Shown here piece after piece: positions 25,567 through 37,386 of a stretch of DNA of 64,000 nt; position 1 is the stretch's first letter; each line of letters opens with the position of its first letter. The position numbers and the translations under genes were made by a program. The DNA comes from Todiramphus chloris collaris (taxonomy: Eukaryota; Chordata; Aves; Coraciiformes; Alcedinidae). The DNA is taken from positions 5,097,448 through 5,161,447 of the forward strand of contig JANVCC010000073.1 of NCBI GenBank assembly GCA_025345505.1, written 5' to 3'. Below the pieces are notes generated by a model, which was not told the origin of the DNA, did no database searches, and worked only from the letters and a program-made list of their open reading frames with translations.

Positions 25567-27813
25567 GATTAAACTACAGTATCATACCTGAAGATCTCTC
25601 CTGTGCCATCTCAGAAATGCTTGTCAAAGATGCTGCCCTGCAAAAGAAAAAAGTAGCTCTGTGGAGAGCTGCTGGAAAAATTAAACTGGGGGGAGATGTC
25701 AAGTGTAGGCTGAAGGAAAAGAACGCAGTCTGTTTAGAATAATTGAGTCTTTTCCAAAGGAAAGCATTGTTGCAGTTAGTCCAAATATGCTAGTCTTGAT
25801 AAGCATCATTGTTTCATGGGGTATGATGAATTGCCCATCTTTGTGCTTACTTTAGAAAATCAACTCTAGACAAGATTTCTGATGTGAGAACAACGTGATC
25901 TCACTTGGAGAAAAAACACATGAAGCAGCACTCACGCATGGTATGGTTATTAGATGTTCTGTGTGGACAGTGGAGTACGTACAGCTGTTGTTCTGAAGTA
26001 TTTACAAACAATGTCCACAAAAAATACTACTTTTGAAACCAGCCAGTGTTGTACCTTAGTGTCTGTGTGCAGCCATCCCACCTGCACACACTTCTCGGTT
26101 GCTTTAAGAATCCACTGCACTTGGTCACAGAAGTTTGTAGCTACTTCTAAAGTATTGCTTTGTCCTTTTCTTGTAGTGCAGCAGCCTTAGTCTTTTTGTC
26201 TTGTTTACCCTGTTCAAAACAATCCTCTGTCCTACTGGAAATGTGTTCTTGGGCCCAGTTTTAATTCCTGGAACCCTACCAGATTTCTGCTTACAAATAA
26301 AACAAGGTTACTCTGTGTTGTCATCTGCACAACACTTCGCACGCATTCCTGGAACTTGAATATGTTTTCTTTCTTTCTTGTAAAATGTGTGTGCCTTTTT
26401 TCTCTGGCTGGCATGCCACAGAAGTTCAGCAGAATGAGCTGTGACAAACCAGCACTCAGGTTCGATGCTCTTGAGGTCTAAACAAGACAGCCACTGCAGA
26501 GGTGCATCCTTGCTTCATCCACGTGCAGACACCTACTTCCATTTCCCCTAGGGTTCTTCCAGGCTTCTGCTGAGGAAGAAATACAAGCGCACATGATGTG
26601 TGATTTGCATCCTTCCCAAATTCATTGCCCTTCTTAAAATACTTAGTTGAATTTAGTGCTCAGTTTAAAAATGCTACTTCAGTAATTGTTAAAAGGCCAA
26701 CTGGTGAGGCACTAAACAAAAGCTGTCATGTTTGTAAAGCAAAAAGCATTTTCTGTAAGAGCTTCTTGCTGTTTTGTGATGTGGTGGGGCATGGGATGGC
26801 TTCGAAACCTACTCTATGAATCATTCCCAGCATTTCATGTTACTGAAATGTGAATATTACTTTTAAATGTGTAACTATGCTATTAGAGCCTTCTGTGATT
26901 TAGAGAGAGCTTTCAGAATACTAAAAAGTCATTATTTACTTTCTTCCAGTCTATTAGTGCAGAACAATCCTCTCCCAGGCTCTGCAGTGGCAGGGTTGAT
27001 TGGTTCTCGGTGGACTTGTCTTGTTAATAGGAGAAGAGAGGCTCTTGCTGGTATTTCTGTTCCCGTCTGGAACATGACTTCTCGAGACAGCTAATTGTAT
27101 TGCATTTGAACTGCCTCCCGGGGTGACAAAGCAGGTATCCCTAGACCTTTACGTTAAGTAAATGTCCACTTTTCACATGTGCCACAGCTTTCAGAGTTTA
27201 CAGAACAAGAAGACTGAACAACAGTTACTAAGAGGTGTCATCTTCCTTTAGCTCAGTGAAACCCCGGGGTTACGAAGCTGGGAGTACCTCTAAGCTGAGG
27301 TTGGCAGCTTTCTTGAATCTCATAAATTCTCCCTTCTGCGCTCCTTGCACGTGCTGCTGGAGCTAGCAAATGATTACAGGAGGGGACTTGGATCACTTCA
27401 TCTCCTAAAAATTGAGTGCTGAACGCACTCTTTGCCTCATCATTAATTAAACTTCAGTGATGCTCTTACATAAGGCTAGTGTAGGGTAGTTTTGTTCTCC
27501 AACATAGCTGCAATAAACGTGAACTGTTTGAAAGCTTTGCTGCAGTAGCTGTAGCTCTGCATCTAGGAAGGAGTGAAAAAGAAGAGCTGCAGAGGTTGTG
27601 TTTACATTCAGTTCTTTGCAATGCTACTGCCAGTGGCTATTTATTGAACTTTAAATACATGTGTAGCTGCTATCTGTCAGTAGTATTAGCTGTAATGGCA
27701 AGACAGGAGAAGTCAAGCACTGGAAGATAGTACAGGCTCTCATTAAGTTTTAAACCATTTTTCTGAAATCGTTAAAACTATATTTTCACCTGTTTATTAA
27801 ACTGAGATCCATT

Positions 27814-27836
27814 AAAAAAATAAAAAAAAAAAAAAA
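27814..27836 (+). repeat. Interrupted poly-A tract
   Basis: Seven A, one T, then fifteen A. No source transcript is visible upstream. Confidence 0.9.
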
Positions 27837-29841
27837 GGAATTTTTGTTAACTTGGCTGCACGTTTGACAACAGTGACAACAAAAGCCCTATTCAGTTTCT
27901 GTTTAAATTGCCATGGTTATGAAGTGGCAGTATCCATTAGCTTCTTTTGGGGATGGCTTATAAATATTAACTAATATGCAAATCATCTCTGAAATTATAC
28001 AGTGAGAAGGATTTTGAGGGAGAACTGGTCTTTTTTTTCAAGTGTTTCAAAGAACTGGAGAATATTTTAAGGGTGCAGGTTCATTTTGCCCCAGCTCATG
28101 TGTACCTTTGCATCAGGTAGGTTAGTCCTGGTCCCTCCCTTAGAGCCAGAGTGCCATTCTGCCAGGGTTGATTTTGCTGACAAATGCAGTTTAGGCAAGT
28201 CTAAGGATCCATCTTTATCCTTTCCTTCACATTTGCGATTTAAATGCTTCATGGGTCATTCAAAAGAATGTGGGTGTTACAGATTTCTGGAGGAGAGCTG
28301 GCAAAGTGCCTGTAACTGAGAAAGAAGCACAGCCAGTTTTAGAAGGCTCGCTCTTGATACAGAGCATCCAAACTCCTGCTTGGGTGTAGCGTTGCGTACA
28401 TCCCAGCCCATGAGGGAGGGAGCCCTGACAGCTATGAGAGCCCCGCTGGCTCTCACACATCCATGTTGGAGCTTGATGATGGAGAGCACTCACACAATAC
28501 TCTTTGGTGCCCCACTGTTCCACTCAGGTAACACGTACCTGAGTTCCACCTGAATGCAGGTGGGATTTGAAAGCCGTGGATCAGTACTGATGCTGAGGTC
28601 CAGACTGTGCAAAGGCTGAAATCCTGTAGTGAGTCTTACCTAACACTTCACGTTGATGTCTGCTGCTTAAATCTGACAGCTGAGCAAACGACCAGCTTGT
28701 GGAACAACGTGCTGTGTCGATACGTTCATAACTTCCGATGAACGAAATAAAATATGACAATATAATTTGGGGTTTAGTTATGGAAGAGAGACATGTGAGT
28801 TTAAGTTTTGATCTAGATGATAAATGGGGCATTTTTCGTGGTTTGAGAGTTACGTGGTTAAAAATGATTTCAGCAAACCATGTAAAATTGGTGGTGGCCA
28901 TTTATAATATGAACCACTAACAATTGAATAATATCTCGTTTATTTTCTCCAGGGTATAGTATCTAGTTTATGAATGCACTTGTACTTCATAAATCATTCT
29001 CAAGAGCAAAAGGGAGAAAAATGAAAAATCCATTTTCCTTCAACCCCTCGGGTCTTTATTTAATTTTTAATGAAATAGAGAGGATACTTCATCAATGGCA
29101 ACAATAGAGCATTTTTAACACACAGTTTTGCAAAACCAGACAGAAGGAAATCTTAAACTACCGCCACTAAAAATCCCCAACCCACCGCCCAAAGCAAAGA
29201 AAGCAAAGGAGCTGCCTTGAGATACAAAACAAATTTAAAATCAAATGGATTTTTAAAGCATTTAAACGTTTGACAGTTGCTTAATTTAGCTGCAAGATGT
29301 TCTTACATAACATGCAGTAGAATAGAGGCAGTCAATATTAAGCATTGACATGTTTTTTAGGTGGCACAATACTTATTTTGGAGAACAAATCTATCAATAA
29401 TGTGTATTTGCTTCCTGGTTCTAGTTCACATGAAAACGAGAGCTCTGGGATCAGAACAGCTCTGCCTTGAATGTGATCTTGGTGCTTTCGTTACGTTGCC
29501 ATTGACTGTGAAGCTGTGTATATGTCACGGGACAGTGTCGTGCAAAATTCAAATAGCTGAGTTCTGCTAAGTGAAATAGTGTATCATGTGAACATTGATG
29601 AGACCAGAGAAATACTTTTCTCCTGTTTTAGAGTGAAGTTTCACAGTTTGAAGCACAGTAGCATCATGAGATAATCTAATTTAGCCTCCTGTACGTCACA
29701 GGCCATTGTATGTTATGCATGTATCCTTGTATTTTATTTTGTTGATGCTGATATTACTGAGATCATCCTGCATTTGATTCTGATTTGAAGATACCAAGAG
29801 GGAAAAAAAAACCAAACAAAAAACCCATGGTATTGGAACAG

Positions 29842-29886
29842 TGGTGGTGGTGGTATCCTTTGGTGGTGGTGGTATCCTTTGGTGGT
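29842..29886 (+). repeat. Tandem repeat of a 19-bp TGG-rich unit
   Basis: The unit TGGTGGTGGTGGTATCCTT occurs twice without change (29842-29860 and 29861-29879) and a partial third copy follows. The TGG core is itself a trinucleotide repeat, so slippage is the simple explanation. Confidence 0.9.
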
Positions 29887-32800
29887 TTATTCCAAAGATT
29901 AATTACCCTTGAAATATGTGCCTCATTTGCAGGTCACATTTCTGAGTTACTTGGTTATGCTTTGCTGTCAGATTTACACTCCTTTCAATTTTATTGGTTG
30001 TTTTTCTTAGGTGGAGACTTAGAGGCTCTCATCAGCTCTTAGTCCTTTCCTTTAAATGTTCATGGTTTGGCATTTTCCTAATGTTATCAAATTATTCATT
30101 TGTTTTGTTAAATGTGAATGCTGGAAGCAGATTCAGTTGTTTGGTATCTGTCTTGCCCTGTTTCATGTAGTAGAATAAGGAGGCTTGTTGTGGCTTTTTT
30201 TGGCAGAAAATAGAAAATCTTGCTGTTCAGATTTCAGCAAGAAAACCACTTGTGTCATGTAGTCATCACATTATTGTTTTGCTTCCAGTGACCTTGATCT
30301 ATTGCCAAAAATACGTAATACATCTTATTTTCACTAGGAAACCTCTCAGTACATATAGTGAGTCTTCTGTGAAGTGGAAGAAGGAAAAGCTTTCATTCTC
30401 AGACTAATGGAATGTATTTCTAAGACATATTTCTATTACAGCCATTATTAACTTGGTTTTCAGCCCATCATTCAGGTTGCAAGCATCTCGTAGGTTTGTA
30501 GTAACTCTCAGAAAGCAGGTGAAGAATCTAAATCATCTCAGTGCATTAAACTCAATCACCTTTATATATGATTACATTTTAAAGGTCCGTTTAAAGAATG
30601 ATAAAAGTTGGAGCTTGATTTACACTAATGATCAACATGTAATTCAGTCAAGACTAAGGCTTATCTTAAGCCCTATTCTACCCTCCTCACATACTTCTGC
30701 CGGTACTTTGCATACTGCCTGCACTGTCATACCTAAAATGACTGGGTTTTACAGCAAGAGTGAAATTGCTGCTGCTTCATTCTTCAAGGCACAAATTCAG
30801 TATTTACTGCTACTTCACCACTGATGGCACTAGTACTACTACTTGCTTTTTCCTTTCTGTTGTTGTTGCAAGAACATACTGCTGCTCATCATTTACTTCC
30901 TTCTCCTAACATGCTCTCCGTGACTTGTTGCAGTGTGTGTACTATGCCGCTCGTGCCAATTGTAGGTAGAAGTTGCATACTCAATTGTTTATACATTTGT
31001 TACACGCAGGACAATCTGTGAAAATAAAAGTATAGAGCATCAACTCTCAAACAGCATTTGAAAACATCATACAGTGTTCAGAATTCCATCTTCGTCATGC
31101 GTCGCCAGCAAAATGACTCTGTGCGTAGTAAGCCTAAATATTCTTTACACGCATTAGCAGCTGAAACTCTCCTAATAGCCAGTGTTTTTTTCTCATGCAC
31201 TGTGATTAGTTGTTTTGCTGCCTTAGATGGCAGTTCTGCTAAATTTTTATTGCTTTGTGTGCTCATGGCTCATTTATTGTTTTATTTTTCTTCTATTTGC
31301 TTACTGAATAGATTTATTACCTTTGCATGAAATAATTCTTTTGAGATAACTACTTACTTCCACAGAGGCTTCTTCAGTCTTAAATTACTCTGCAGGTTTT
31401 GGTTTCTATTACTCAAATACAAAATGTTGCTTGCAATCTATGCGGCTTCTGCAAAAAGGTGAAACAATAAGAATTAGAGGAAACTTTATAAAGAAAAATC
31501 CAGTTTATTTTACATGTTCTCATTTTGACCTTGCTCTTTAAGGGGAACTTTTCTGAATGGCAATTTCCTTCCCAGACTAAAAATTCTAGCATTGCATGTT
31601 CTTCTTGGTGTAAATTTTCAGAGGAACTCCATCAGAATGCTCAGTGTTCTGAGGAACTCAGCTCTCTTATGTTCCTCTAGATAAGTACATAGCCAGATTT
31701 TCAAAACCAATTCATCACTTCACAACTGCAGGTTATTCTCAGTCTAGTAAGGTTCGGTTATGAGCATGCGTCAGGTCCCTCCTCTGAAGTTGCTGAGACA
31801 GGCTAACAGTACAAAGCAAACCACCGTTTTGCAGAATGAAACAAAAAAAATCTCTCAAAATTCTGAGTAAAAATCTCATAGCAGTAGATTAAGGAGTTCT
31901 TGAACGCTTCCACTGTACAATCTGACCACTTATTAGGTGGTGCTTACATTAGAACAGTAGCTATTTAATGAGAGTAATTTCTAGAGAGCACTCTAAAATT
32001 CATCTCACCCTCCTTCTATAATTTATTGTAGTTTTAAGGTTAGTTGTAACAGACTACTGCATGATTTATCTCCAAATAGTTAAACTGCAAATAAACCTGC
32101 TGTCATCTGAAGTACTTGGTAACCTTAATATTAGTATTAGAAATAATCTTAGAATGGTGAAAAACAGATGAGATGCGAACATATTCCCTAGCAACAATGC
32201 AGATACTGAATTACACGAGCAATTGGATACCAGTCTTGTCACAGATATGACATTTCTCTGTATCGCTGAACATTAGCTAATTAAAAAGTGCGTTTAGCCA
32301 GAGGAATTAATTTTATGAATTCACAAATATGCTTTAAGCAAATACAAAGAAAAAGTAATAAAGCTTAATTTACTTATGAACACTCTATCCCATCTGCTCT
32401 ATACCTATCTGTCAGCATTAAGATTATCTAGTATTATTGTAGTATGCCTTTTTTCAAGATATCTTTAGCTCATTAAAACTAGAGAACTGAATTCTCATCT
32501 TCCCTAGAACATGACTATGAGAAACAAATTCAAATGATGATGAAATAATTGTTTGGTTTAATTTCCCCAAAGCAGTACCTAATGTGACAGCACTTGGACA
32601 TGCTTCATTCATCCATGGGCAGAATCAGCGGAGCTTCTTATCTTATACTGCTGCACAAAGTAACTGCCACATCCATCCCCACGGACAAGTGATTCCCCTA
32701 GATAATGATGATGGGTTTCTTATCTTCTCCAAAAGGAAGAGTAGGGAATAGAACAGAAGAATAACTTTTGTCCCTTACATCTACCAACACGTCTGCAGTT

Positions 32801-33900
32801 GTGTGAAATTCTGCTTCAGAGCATACTTGAAATGTGTATATGTGAACCTTAAAAGGTGGATGCAGAATGATTGCAGACCACAGATCATGTAGACAGAGCT
32901 GTGTAAATCATTCCATTTTCTTTGATTCTAGTTTGGTTCTTAGTCTTCCAAATTTCAGAAAAGCAGCTAGATCAAACTAGTTACTGTTTTTTCTTCATGT
33001 TTGTCTACTAAAAGTGAGTCTGCTTAAAAGTTTACTTTCAAGTAAATATAATGATGCTGAAATTGAAAAGATGAAAAAAGATCTAACAATTTTGTGTTTT
33101 GGTCTTTGTAAAGTAGCAATCACTAGTGAAACCGAGAAGCTACACATGCCAGGCTTCCTTTGGGGTCCCATGTCCCATCCCCATTGTTGTCGTTGTCCTC
33201 CGCCATCCCTCACTTCCAGGCAAAGCCAGCAGTAATCTGTTACGTGGGATGAATTCTTCCGTCCCAGCAGGGTCTGAAAGGTGTTTGGGATCTTTACCAG
33301 AATTCAGGAAGTGGGGATTTGAAATCCATTCCTTGAGCATATTGCCTGGAACAGGTGTTTGCTGTCTGTTGCCAGAAAGCCAAGTAATTCATCCAGTCCT
33401 GCAGCCATATGCAGTGCGGCGTAGTCAGGCACTTGCCAGCAGAAAGTCCCAGCCTTTCTCCAACCAGCCAGTTGCTGCTGGTGATAAGCCATCCTCGTCT
33501 GAAGATGCCAGACAAATTACGCCACTGCTCTGTGCCCTTGGCCTTTCTGCTTCATTTCTAAGCACTGGAGTAGTTCTCTTCAGCTATTCTTGGCTTCCTT
33601 GGCCACAAATGTAGAAACCATCCCTGTGCTCTGACTTGAGCCCATCTACCAAGTATTTTACTGATAACGCCCCCTCTACAGTTTCTGACTTGCAACTCTC
33701 TGATCTGTGAAGACAAACCCCCTTTCAGACAGCTCTGGCAGGAGAGCTCACCTCTTACAGTACTGCCTTAGCAGCCTGTGGTTGACATAAGTTATTGGCT
33801 GAACTACATTTTCTGTGATGTATTCAGAGATGTATGGCTAGGCAAGCTGAACCAAATAATTTACTGCAAAGAATTTAGCTTTTTATTTTGGGGGAGGAGA
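29887..33900. other. Anonymous DNA with several consecutive open frames but no recognised gene
   Basis: Between 30453 and 31330 three plus-strand frames of 123, 65 and 90 codons lie close together. The 65-codon one (30824-31021) starts with a true ATG and a hydrophobic, signal-peptide-like N-terminus. A 162-codon frame at 33126-33614 opens at GTG in a locally GC-rich patch. None matches a family I can name, and splice sites around them are not convincing. Confidence 0.25.
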
Positions 33901-33921
33901 TTTTTTTTTTTTTTTTTTTTT
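33901..33921 (+). repeat. Poly-T tract, 21 bp
   Basis: Uninterrupted run of 21 T. On the minus strand it would be a poly-A tail, but no retroposed gene was recognised to its right. Confidence 0.95.
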
Positions 33922-36044
33922 AAATAAGCTTCTTGTTCTCCTGGAATGCATTTGCTGTACAAGACACAGCCTTGCTGGTGGGAGAGCATTTGTGATGCTG
34001 AGAACTTTTGTGTTGGAGATTTGAGCTGAACAGATGAATTGGATATATGGAACAAACTCATTATGTAGTTTTTTTTATGAGACTTTTTTAACTTGGAATT
34101 ACCTTGTAAATGCAGAACTAATTTTCAGAACAGTCTCCAAATTCGACTTGGATTATCCAGCAGTATAAGAATTCTTCCAGGACCTAGTCAGTGCATTGTT
34201 GCTGATATGAATTTCAAAAATTAATTCAAATACAGTCCATGTGCCACCACTTGGTGCAGTTTTTGACCACTAAACATCATGATTAGTATGAAAATTGTAG
34301 ACTGTAATTTTCTTATGACTTCTCTCCTGTAAAGATCATCCATAAGTCTCTCCAGGTGTATACTGCTTTTCTACTGCAAGTTAAAAAACCCCAACCAAAT
34401 AAACACGAACAAAGCCCCAAACCAAAGCCTTGATGGTTTGTAACCATTTCTTGTCCCTTGAGCTGTCACCTGGAAGGTTTTGCACTATTTAGCATTTTCT
34501 CATTCAATATGAGACATTTCTTTAGGAAACAACTTGATATATGTAGAAATATTTCTCCTTTCAATTTTTTCAACTATTTGAGGTAAGAAACAGCAGTATT
34601 TCATATAAGAAGAATCAAGACAACACTGAACTGTTTCCCTTCTACACATGAGCTCATTGTGGATTTTTAGTCTTTCTATATTTCATAGAAGAGAGCAAGA
34701 TAGTGAGGAGTGCTGTAAAACCCCAGGGACTGGCAACGCAGCTTTTGGATGTGAGGGAGTGATAGGTCAGCGGTAGGCAGACAGCGCGGAGAGATGGAAG
34801 AAAATTGACAACTTCCACAAGCAAAGCTGCAGCTCAACTGCAATGAAAGGAAAGGATTTCACCTTTGTCTTTCATTTTCTTTTTGATGCTGTTGAACACT
34901 GCAGAACATTTGTTCAGTGGAGGATGTAGTCAAAAGAGTTTGTTGATGTAGTCAAAAGAGTTTGTTGGGAGAACAAGGGAAGAAAAGGATGCTTTGAGGA
35001 CTGCTTTTTCTTTGCCCAGAGGCTCTATGTTTGAAGTAACAGAACCACATGTAAAATCAAAATGATTACAAACCATAGCAATGTAAACAATTTTTTTTCT
35101 TACAGCTTGCTGAGATTATCTTTTATACTGGTTTGATTCTTTTTTGGGGTTATGCATTAGTCTTACACTTCAGATGTTGTTTTCTTTTTCATGCCCTTCC
35201 CATTTTTCTTTCCTTCAATTCATTTTTCTAACCTCCAACAGTGCTTAAATCTAGATAAAAATTGGAATCGCAATAAACAGTAACACAACGCCAACGCCAG
35301 AACTGCAAGTAGTGAATTGTGTTGGGAGGGCTGGTAGAGATGTCATGGGAAGCTTTCCCAGGTTCTTATATTTCACCCTTGCACTGATCCAGGACAGCTC
35401 TTTTTAAGTGTTCTTGATTGCGGAGGAATAATAACTGCGTTGTTAAGAACAAATGAAGTGAGCACCTGCTGTAAGTTTTGGAGACTATTATTAACAAATG
35501 TTGCTATATTTTAGGAGCCAGGTTTAGAAAACAGTTAATACCTACTTTTTACCAGCTTAGTAGCACTGCTGGAACTTAACTGTGAGCAAAAACTTTATTA
35601 ATGCAAGAATTGCACGCTAGTGAATTACCAGAAGGAAAGCCTTTAGGATGGAAAGATCTACCCATTTACAGTAGATGATTAAAAAATAGTGCAATGATTT
35701 GTACCAGTCCCCAGGAGGGTCCCAGACACTTGGAAATACGGAATCACTTAACGGGGAAAGAATCCTTGGTACCTCTGGTTCTAACTTGTACTCAAAGCAG
35801 GGTGTAGTCGGTTTGCTGTGTTTGCTCGGAACTTTGTATGTTTGTTTTGAATAACTTCAAGGACAGATGTTTCACTAATTCTCTGAACCCCCCCCCCGTT
35901 CAATTATCAGGTCAACTTCATTGGGGAAAAGGTTTATTTCTTTATGTAGTGGGAATTTCCCACATTCCAACAGGTGTGTGTTGCCTCTCCAGGAAGCATC
36001 TGGATCCATCTCCTCTACATCCTCCCACTATGTAGTGCCAGGTG
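33922..36044. other. Anonymous DNA with a small perfect duplication
   Basis: No exon is recognised. The stretch holds the 22-bp tandem duplication at 34923-34966 and a short C run near 35889. The last 100 bp before 36045 may be part of the neighbouring CR1 element but are too diverged for me to call. Confidence 0.3.
34923..34966 (+). repeat. Perfect 22-bp tandem duplication
   Basis: The unit beginning GATGTAGTCAAAAGAG and ending TTTGTT is present twice head to tail (34923-34944 and 34945-34966) with no differences, which points to a recent duplication. Confidence 0.95.
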
Positions 36045-36475
36045 GCAGTGAGGTCCGTCCTTTCTCTGTCTTTTCCAGACAGAACAAAGATTGCTCTTGT
36101 CCTCTCCTTGTATGCCTTGTGGTCCATCTGTCTGGGAGACACAAAACGAGACACAGCACTTGTAATGTGCTCTCTCAAATGCTGAACAGAGGGAAAGGAT
36201 GGTTTCCCTTAGGCTTCTGGCTACATTTTTGCTAATTCAGACCAGGATGCAGTTGGCCCTTTTTTTTTTTTGCTTTGAGGGCACACTGCTGACTCAGGTT
36301 CAAATTCTCCACCAGCACCTTCAAGTCTTTCCTGCAAAGTTGCTTTTTCTCCGCCCTGCCCCCTCATCTGTACGCCTTGTATGGGATTCTTCCATCGAAG
36401 ACACAGGACGTTTTTCTGTGCTGAACTTCACAAGGTCCACGTCAGCCTGATGAGCTGCTTTTGAGTAGCAGATCA
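36045..36475 (-). repeat. CR1 LINE fragment (minus orientation)
   Basis: The plus strand follows the antisense of the CR1 3' half: CTTTTCCAGACAGAACAAAG (36072 onward), CTTGTATGCCTTGTGGTCC, CCAGGATGCAGTTGGCCC, GGGCACACTGCTGACTCAGG, CTTCAAGTCTTTCCTGCAAAG and GTGCTGAACTTCACAAGGTCC. It is well diverged, with indels and an inserted poly-T near 36260. The plus-strand open frames here are antisense repeat sequence. Both boundaries are approximate. Confidence 0.8.
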
Positions 36476-37220
36476 GTATTGATCATTTTCTCCCCGTCTG
36501 GTATTGCCTGCGTCCAGGTTATTTTGGACCTTCAAGTTTTTAAGTACATAGGAAACCATAAGAGTAATACCTAAAAATGGAAAGGAGTAGGATGATGAAA
36601 AATATATTTATTTGCATTTTAATGTGAATATTATCAAATATTTATGGTCAGTGTATTTAAACAGATACCCAAATCTAATGCTGTGAGAAGGCAAGAAATA
36701 AGTTTCTGCATATATGGATTAATCTCAACCTGGAGGGAGGATTTTAAGGAATCACATGGTTATTCTGTGCTGGTGTTTCAAAAACATTTTACTCATCCAG
36801 GTAGCATGTTTTGTTCAGGTATGTGGTTCTTTACTCTTCTGCACCAATGTAAATTACATATTCTCTGAAAAGCCCAGAAAACTCTTTTCTTTTTAAAGAC
36901 TTTTGAAGTCTGGCCACAGCTGGGCTTTTATGAAGTCCAGAGAATAGATTTTAAATCCAAGAAATTCTGACATCACTTTGTGATCGCTTCTGTGATCCCA
37001 TCTTCAGGTCTTAGCTTATCCAGTGCATATTTATCTTCCAGAAGTACCCAAAATAGAACAGAGATATTTATGCAAGAGATAGTTTTACAGAATCAGTATT
37101 TAATAGTTGTATGTTATATTTCAAGTTAGGACAGTGATATTTTCTTTTACTTTTTATTGCTCAATTTCACTTCCTAAGTTTTAAACAGCTGCCTGTATCT
37201 TTTGTTTTTTTTTTTAATAG
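36476..37220. other. Anonymous AT-rich DNA
   Basis: No feature is recognised apart from the pyrimidine run that forms the acceptor of the next entry. Confidence 0.3.
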
Positions 37221-37386
37221 TCTTAACTCAGACTCTTCTGTTAACTTCAGTACTTGGAATGACATCATGCAGATACAATTTAAAATTTATTGCTTGTTTC
37301 AACAAATCTTTTGTTTTGAATGAAATTCTACAATTTAATTCATGTTCATTCAACTACAAAATTGCTACTACCCAAGACAATTGCAG
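37221..37386 (+). CDS. Exon-like interval, unidentified
   Basis: A long T-rich acceptor ending TTTAATAG (AG at 37219-37220) and a consensus donor (TTGCAG|GTAAGA, GT at 37387) enclose 166 nt. Only the third frame is open: two bases (TC), then 54 codons starting LTQTLLLTSVLGMTSC, with AG left over. The phase on the left is compatible with the candidate exon at 11665-11769, whose single leftover G would give GTC. The peptide is rich in Ser, Thr, Asn and Cys and the DNA is AT-rich, so coding potential is weak. I do not recognise it, and chance is quite possible. Confidence 0.2.

Larger units (their letters stand above)
23126..29841. other. Anonymous DNA with a CpG-retaining block and A tracts
   Basis: No exon or repeat family is recognised. 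Around 23515-23760 CpG dinucleotides are more frequent than nearby (GAGCGCTCC, GCGATCGAGG, GACGCGC). Poly-A tracts occur at 25547-25566 (20 A) and 27814-27836 (interrupted by one T). An octamer ATGCAAAT lies at 27976-27983. Confidence 0.3.

Noticed and set aside
35921-36450. Overlapping open frames of 78-104 codons
   Set aside because: They mostly lie within an antisense CR1 fragment.
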